Below are positions 58,424 through 64,000 of a stretch of DNA of 64,000 bases, in pieces. Positions within the stretch are counted from its first letter, which is position 1, and every line of letters begins with the position of its first letter. This DNA is from Silene conica. Its lineage: Eukaryota > Streptophyta > Magnoliopsida > Caryophyllales > Caryophyllaceae. Where the stretch lies: contig CM055320.2 of assembly GCA_029255685.2 (NCBI GenBank), forward strand, positions 9,596,614 to 9,660,613. The letters run 5' to 3'. The notes below the pieces were generated by a model. The model searched no databases. It was not told the origin of the DNA and was given only the letters and a program-made list of their open reading frames with translations. The translations under genes and the position numbers were made by a program.

Positions 58424-60554
58424 CTAGCATGAAAGATTTTGACCAGGATTAACCCCAAAAGCACTGCAATACTGCTGATACAATTGAACACGATCATTAA
58501 CTTGAGCCGGGTTTCCGCCATTGCACTCAACGGCGCCATTAATAGCTCGAATCGTAGCTCCGAAACCTTGGTTAATAACTGGGTGCACATTGGTCATCCA
58601 GAACCACAAGGCGGCTTTGAATGAGGTAACAACATCATTTGCAACGATTTCGGGGTTGTTTTTACCGTCGAAATGGACGGAATTGCCGGCAGCACCGTAG
58701 TTGTAGTTCCATGAGAGTTGAAGAGGTCCTCTTCCGTAGTATTTCTTGCTGGGGTTGCAAGGCCACTGCTGGGTCGTTGTGGGATCACAGTAATTTGGGT
58801 TTGATGCTGCTCCATCGTTCTCTTCTATGTGGCACAATCCTACATACAAATACAAAAACAATAATATTATAATAACACGTTAACCAAATGATAATGAATG
58901 CTTTTTAGGGGGACTTGTCAGGAACAGCAGGTCTCGTAAGTTGAAGGTGATCGTCTCCCACTAGTTTAGTGAGAGATATAGTAGAGAAATAAAAATTTCA
59001 TGTGAGGTCTTTTAATAACGCTATTAAAAAACCGTCACCCTACCGTTTTTGTGGGTTAGAAATACTTAAATGGGAAGTATGACAATAATTGTACACCAAC
59101 ATTTCAATTTGAAAAGTATAATATTTTAATTTTTCATGATATTTATTGCCAAACTTCTCATTTAAGTACTTTTAATAACATTATTTTCTACACGAGAACA
59201 TTATAGAAAAAACTCTTCAAACAAATAACGTATAGTATCTATTTTACATGAAAAGGTGATTTTCAAATGCATGATGGTGCTGAAGTTGGTCTATATCATA
59301 GTGTCAATTGTCGACTGTTCTTTAAGGTGATCAAGAGCTAATTTTTGTGTACTAAATTAATTATGTTACGTTAATCTCTTTACAAAATTAATTTTTAATT
59401 TAACTAAATTTAGTACACCTCAATTTCATTCAATTTAATTCAATTAAGTTTTACCTCAATTAATTTAATTGAACTCGTTTCAGCCGGAAAAAAACAAAGC
59501 CACGTCTCTAATATTTCAACTGCATTTAAGGCCCGCTATATTCTACATTAGTAAGTCTTGCTTGCGACGGGTCATCATTTGTGACGGATATTTTGTGAGA
59601 TAAAATGGATAGAAAATGAGTTAGTGGAGAAAGGGGACCACATGAATAGTGTTGGAGAAAGAGAAAAAGTGGGTATTTTGTGAGAGGAAACGGTATCCGT
59701 CACAAGCTTGCGACGGATAGTGTCATTGCAAATAAGAATTTGTGATTCAACATGTACTATGAGCCTATGACAATTCAACCATTATTAGTCGCCGTCTAAT
59801 GGTTACCCCGTAGCATTTATTACAGGTCCCTGGCCGATTATATACCTACGTGCCTTGCTTTATTTTTTATGTTAAAAATAAAGGGTAAATAAACAATTTA
59901 AAGTTTAAACTATCATATTCTATGATATTTAATTGCAGGGCCAATATGTTTGAACGATGCAATAGGGCCTCATTATAAAATAATCTCGTACATGGCTTCT
60001 CAATTCTCAAAAATGGCCCTGTTTAATTGTATGTATTTTTAGACTATGTTAGGAAATTTTAAAACCGTATCTAAAACACTCAAATACTACGTAAAATTAG
60101 ACACACACGATCGACATAAATAACGTATTATTAAAGTAATGAAACGAAACTTACGTCCAGTCTCATGGGCAACATGAGCAAAAAATGCAGCAATTTCCCT
60201 CAAATTAACATCATTAGAACCTGAGGTACCAAACTGAGGGTAGTTTCCTACGGCATTAAGAAAAGCAGCTCTAGTATAAAAGTTTTTCCCTGGACAAAAC
60301 CCCGTGCCTTGGCTTATAATCCCGTTAAAGAATGAGTCGGAGACAACACTCGACACTGAACCACCAGTAGGGGTACCGCCAGCGCCAGTACATGGGCCAC
60401 CTTGGCAACCAGTACCACAATAGGCATCGGTCGAGCCACAAAACCCGAACTTGCTACAACATAGGTTAGGTGCACAACCACAGTTTTGTGCAAATGATGA
60501 AAATGGGAGTAATGAAATTGAGAGGATTATTGCTACTAATGTTATGCTCTTCAT
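58424..60554 (-). CDS. Class IV chitinase (GH19 with hevein-type domain), copy 3
   Basis: Secreted endochitinase. Exon 1 is 60554-60155 (donor gtaagt) and exon 2 is 58839-58424 (acceptor atgtag), together 816 nt and 271 residues, a usual length for class IV. Residues 1-22 are a signal peptide. A CBM18 domain with eight cysteines follows ([26 protein letters not shown]), then a short Gly/Thr/Pro hinge and GH19. The catalytic Glu residues are E131 (AHETG) and E140 (CHIEENDGA). The substrate motif [17 protein letters not shown] is intact and the end is NPGQNLSC. No vacuolar extension. This is the most complete copy by conserved residues. The intron is about 1.3 kb and holds two dispersed repeats. 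TATA box at 60604-60597. Expression is probably defence-related by family, which the sequence itself does not show. Confidence 0.94.
59363..59502. repeat. Dispersed repeat in the chitinase copy 3 intron
   Basis: Same direction and order as 49079-49217 (acaaaattaa, ttcaatttaattcaat, aagttttac, agccgga/cgccga). Confidence 0.7.
59545..59745. mobile_element. MITE with gacggata ends in the chitinase copy 3 intron
   Basis: Left cttgcgacgggtcatcatttgtgacggatatttt and right cggtatccgtcacaagcttgcgacggatag carry inverted gacggata and shared cttgcgacgg words. A short relative occurs at 40615-40660 (cttgtgacggatgtccgtcg). The ends were not fixed by a target duplication. Confidence 0.6.
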
Positions 60555-60596
60555 TTTTGTTTTGTTTGATGAGAAAATGGTGTGTGTGATGTGAGG

Positions 60597-60604
60597 TATT
60601 TATA
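60597..60604 (-). promoter_or_regulatory. TATA box of chitinase copy 3
   Basis: Minus-strand tataaata, about 45 bp upstream of the ATG, in the same context as copies 1 and 2. Confidence 0.78.
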
Positions 60605-60750
60605 GTAGATTTATGTGGAGAAAAGTCTACGATTGTTTGTATGGACGTATGCTTTTTGATAATTGATACCGACCGGAATTTTTAAGTTGATCAATTTGAC
60701 TAGGGAGGTAATAGAATATGGAATTCGGTGTTATGAGTATCCTTTTGAGT

Positions 60751-61340
60751 AGGGCTGAAAAAAAAAAATCCGTTACGATTTTTTTCGAATTTGATCCGAA
60801 ATAAGAAAATAAAAATGCGAATATATGCATACCGTTTAGATTGGATATTTGAGCTGGTTTTTTCCGAATAAACTGGATCGGATATCGATTGTGATTTTCT
60901 TAAAACCGGATATCCGAATCCGATCCGAATTTTAATAAATAAATAAAAAATTTAAAAACAAGAAAATTAGGTCAAAATGTTTCTTTTGACTTATCAATAC
61001 CCAATTTTGGCAATCTTGGTAATATATTGTTCCCATTGATTGTGTTGTAATTTGTTTCTTGATATATTCATGTAGAACTAACTGAGAATTAACAAGTTTG
61101 ATAAATATTTACGATGAATGAGAAATTTATTAAAGTAAACAAAATTGGAAAAAAAACAATTTGAATGATGTTAGTTAAACCAAATACAAAGAAAGATGGT
61201 ATAAAAGGAATTATATACGGAGTATAACCCATCAAATGGAGAACTACCAAAAAAAAAGTGAATTAAGATGTAAACTGGATCGGGTCCGATTTCTGAAATC
61301 TGAATATCCAGATATTCAGATTCCGAATTTATTGAATACC
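60751..61340. repeat. Ggatatccgaatccgatccg-rich non-autonomous element fragment
   Basis: Begins tagggctgaaaaaaaaaaat. The blocks 60770-60930 and 61278-61330 are rich in cggatatccgaa and gatccgaa words in opposite sense, with an AT-rich middle. It resembles the other TAGGG-start hAT-like elements in the window. The right end is uncertain. Confidence 0.5.
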
Positions 61341-61521
61341 GCAGCTTATATATATGCCGTGACTTTTCTTTCACTAGATATTATCAAGTGTTTAGGAACA
61401 ATAAATAATTTTCGATCCAATTCTAGAAACGGAATTGTAGCCTTGTAGGCGAATAGGTGATTAATTGCATATTCGAACACTCGTCTCTTGTATTATATCC
61501 TTCATTTTGGTCTGTCATAGG

Positions 61522-62058
61522 TAGGGGTGAGCAAAACTCGGTCCAGATCGGAAAAATGGACCGAACCGGACCGTTCGGTCCAGACCGAACCCGGACCGGT
61601 TGAGTTTCGGTCCGGTCCTAGGTCCAACAATTTATGTCGTTCGGGTTTCGGTCCGGTCCGGTCCAAAACCGAAAATTTTCGCTCCAGACCGATAGGACCG
61701 AATTGAGTCAAAATTGGGATTATTGAACTCTTGACTTTTGAATTCTAAAGTTCTTTAATGTGTTATTTTGGCTATTTATTACTTACGCATTCTTCTGCGT
61801 GATGTGGAAAGTAGTACAAATTAGAGTATTCGTTTTTATTCAAGACTTTTATTGTTAGTTAAATAAGAAAATTTGATCAAATGGGATATCGGTCCAAATG
61901 GTCCGGTCTCGGGTTGGTCCGGTTTTTACCGGTCCGGTCCGGTCCAGGACCGGTTCCTTATAGGTCCGGTCTTCGGTCCCCAATTTAGTAGAATTCGGTT
62001 TCGGGTTCGGTCCGGTTCGGTCCGGTCCGGTCCGGTTCTGGACCTATGCTCAGCCCTA
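61522..62058. mobile_element. GGTCCGG-rich hAT-like non-autonomous element
   Basis: The ends taggggtgagca and tgctcagcccta are inverted. Subterminal blocks are dense in ggtccggtcc on both sides, inverted with respect to each other, and the centre is AT-rich. The left flank gtcatagg resembles the right flank gtactactcatagg if six bases (actact) were added, so the target duplication is imperfect. Confidence 0.75.
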
Positions 62059-64000
62059 GTACTACTCATAGGTACCTATTGTTAATGGATGCGAATATTA
62101 TGGGATCTTATCCTTAGTCTTGCTTCAAGAAAGGTAGGCTGTTGATAATGAAACCACAATAACTAACAAAAATTGTACGAAATAATTACTCTAAAAACAG
62201 TCGCACATCCGAAACTTAAGTAATCACTCTATTATAAGTACTAATTTACTAAGCAGTGACTATTTTATTATAAATAATGACTACTTTCTATTACTATAAA
62301 ATGACTATTTTTTTAAGGGTGGCCACTTTTTTATATAAAATTGCCACTATTAGCTAAAAAGTGGTCACTTCTTGTCAAATTATACGGGTAGGACGGTCTA
62401 TTAACCAATAATAGATATCGAAAGATCGGGCAGATCATTAATTCTGACGCGTTATGAACTTGTTTCATGTGGAATTTTAAAGAAAAATACAGCCTAACTT
62501 CATTCAATATATGCCAAAGTTGACTATTCTGAATTTCAGATTCATTGTTCAATCTTTTCCAAATCAATTCCTGAATGAATTGGATCTGAATCCTGCTGCA
62601 AACATTAACCATGCATGCGATTTGAGCTAGATTCGAGGCAACAAGATCAGTGAGCTAGCTCCGAGGCTTGAACTAGAGCAAATTAAACCACTAAACCGTT
62701 ATAAATAATGAGAATTATTTGTGTTAACAATAAGTATATTTTGTTCGTGTGGCAATAAGCGAATGGCTGAAGCCAGAACCACAGTACTACTCTGAAGAAG
62801 TACACACATTCACTGAAAATACTACAAGTGAATCGGCTTTCCGTTACACCCTACACCATACATCACCTTCCAAACAGCCAATCAAGGGAAGATTATATTG
62901 TTTCTATGCCTCCAAAGCCTCCTCATGGGAAAAGGCCAAACCAGGCTTGGAAGTCGGATCGGAACTATCTTTCAATATTAACAAACTTGCTTAAAACCCG
63001 TGTACAAATGCACCTACATAAATATACAAGATATATAATTAAGTTATAAAATTGTATAGTTACAATATTTTATTAGTTATTGTTTAGGTCAAAATTTACC
63101 TAATGTTCTTTTATGAGGTTATAGCGATTCCAAGCCTACTAAGTGACGTATTTAGATAAAGTAAATGTTTAGAAGAGTAAAAGGAAGAAGTATGAGAGAC
63201 AAGAAGGTTGATGACGCAGGAAGCCCCTTGGGGAAAAACTGCGGGAAGAAGAGTTCTTCCAAGTTCCACTAGAATTCTCTTACAGAGTGTATGTGCGATT
63301 ACAAGTATTTGTTGAGTTTTTCTTAGTGTTATGTGTGCTAAGTATGATAATGAATGAATGGACTAATGATACAAGGTTAACATATATATACAATTATGCT
63401 TGTATGGACCGTTGGATGCTCTTCCTATCCAACGGATCCTTCTTCTTCTTTTATCCCCTTTTGGCTTCTTTTCTCTAGTTGCTTTTTCTGGCCTTCCTTG
63501 TGTGTGTGGCCATTTCGGGCAATCCTCGAGCCCAGGTATTTCGTCCTTTTCTTCTTTCTCGTTTCCAGCGTTCGTTTCCTTCTTGTGCAATCTTCTTCCC
63601 ATGTGACTTTCCTTCTCGCTTTCCCTTTGACTTTAGGTGCCACATGTACACGCTTCATCCACTTAGACGGTGCCACGTGTTAGCTTGTAAAAATGTCATT
63701 TTTAGGGCATAACATTAGCCCCCAGTTCTTGTGGAAATATATTTGTGCAAGAACTCCTGCAGAAATCAGGTCCAGGACTTTTGATGCTGACTTCCCGCAG
63801 AAATATCGGGTAGGATTGACAGTTGAGGAGACTTCGACGTGACGTATGCCAGTTTCAACAAGTGCCCCCTTTAATGCATGCCAACCGCCCGCCAACTGTC
63901 CACCATTAATTCTAATTTTAAATTTACCTCCCCTATTTAAACCTTCCTTTACCCTTCTTTACTTTTACCATTTATCTTTCATCTTCCTTCTTTTTACTTT
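62059..64000. other. Distal 1.9 kb without a recognised gene
   Basis: 62170-62390 is rich in gtgact/agtcac words. An 81-codon open frame at 62749-62994 has no feature I can name. 63180-63720 is pyrimidine-rich. At 63705-63725 cataacattagcccccagtt and a TATA-like tatttaaa at 63934 could belong to a promoter or an LTR that continues past the window, but nothing confirms this. Confidence 0.4.

Noticed and set aside
62749..62994. 81-codon open frame
   Set aside because: No domain, splice context or partner exon recognised; length is compatible with chance.
63363..63683. Overlapping frames on both strands near the window end
   Set aside because: Pyrimidine-rich stretch with low information; no conserved motif seen.

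Overview
This window is repeat-rich nuclear DNA of a flowering plant. Support comes from spliced genes with plant-type introns and TATA boxes, class IV (GH19) chitinase genes, and plant lineages of retrotransposons and DNA transposons. The species cannot be fixed from sequence alone. A Caryophyllales-like eudicot with a large genome is my guess, and it is weakly held.

Layout. 1-4.6 kb: 3' half of a decayed Ty3/gypsy element of the Tat type (two RNase H domains) with tandem repeats in its 3' untranslated part. 4.6-8.4 kb: inverted-repeat elements, long (AT)n tracts and a GTGTCC-rich element with an exact target duplication. 8.4-12.1 kb: LTR fragments, a TRIM and a Stowaway MITE. 13.2-14.1 kb: a long-TIR element. 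14,875-20,301: a complete Ty1/copia element with apparently identical LTRs and an intact 1348-residue polyprotein.

The host genes are three class IV chitinases, all on the minus strand, each with two exons and a phase-1 intron at the same site: copy 1 (20.8-22.5 kb), copy 2 (55.0-57.0 kb, one nonsense codon) and copy 3 (58.4-60.6 kb). They look like one tandem array. Copies 1 and 2 are now separated by about 32.5 kb of transposons.

The intervening block is a stack of insertions. A Mutator-like element (22,842-33,697) encodes a FAR1-type MULE transposase continued by an OTU cysteine-protease domain. Inside it is a 5.8-kb solo LTR (TSD ttgac), which holds a truncated LINE, a 55-bp tandem array and a TRIM (TSD taagc). 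Next come AT-rich DNA, a second LINE piece (36.9-38.2 kb), a Tourist-like MITE, and a PIF/Harbinger element (39,764-47,687) with a Myb/SANT-like ORF1 and a DDE transposase. The transposase is interrupted by a 3.4-kb hAT element with an exact 8-bp TSD. From 49 to 54.7 kb there are a GC-rich hAT-like non-autonomous element, a Stowaway-like MITE, a TRIM-like unit fused to a gag-protease-only copia element, a LINE scrap and a 139-bp hairpin.

The last 3.4 kb holds purine- and GGTCCGG-rich non-autonomous elements and AT-rich sequence with no recognised gene. No tRNA, rRNA or CRISPR array was recognised. Apart from the two intact chitinases and the copia polyprotein, every long coding region here is broken.
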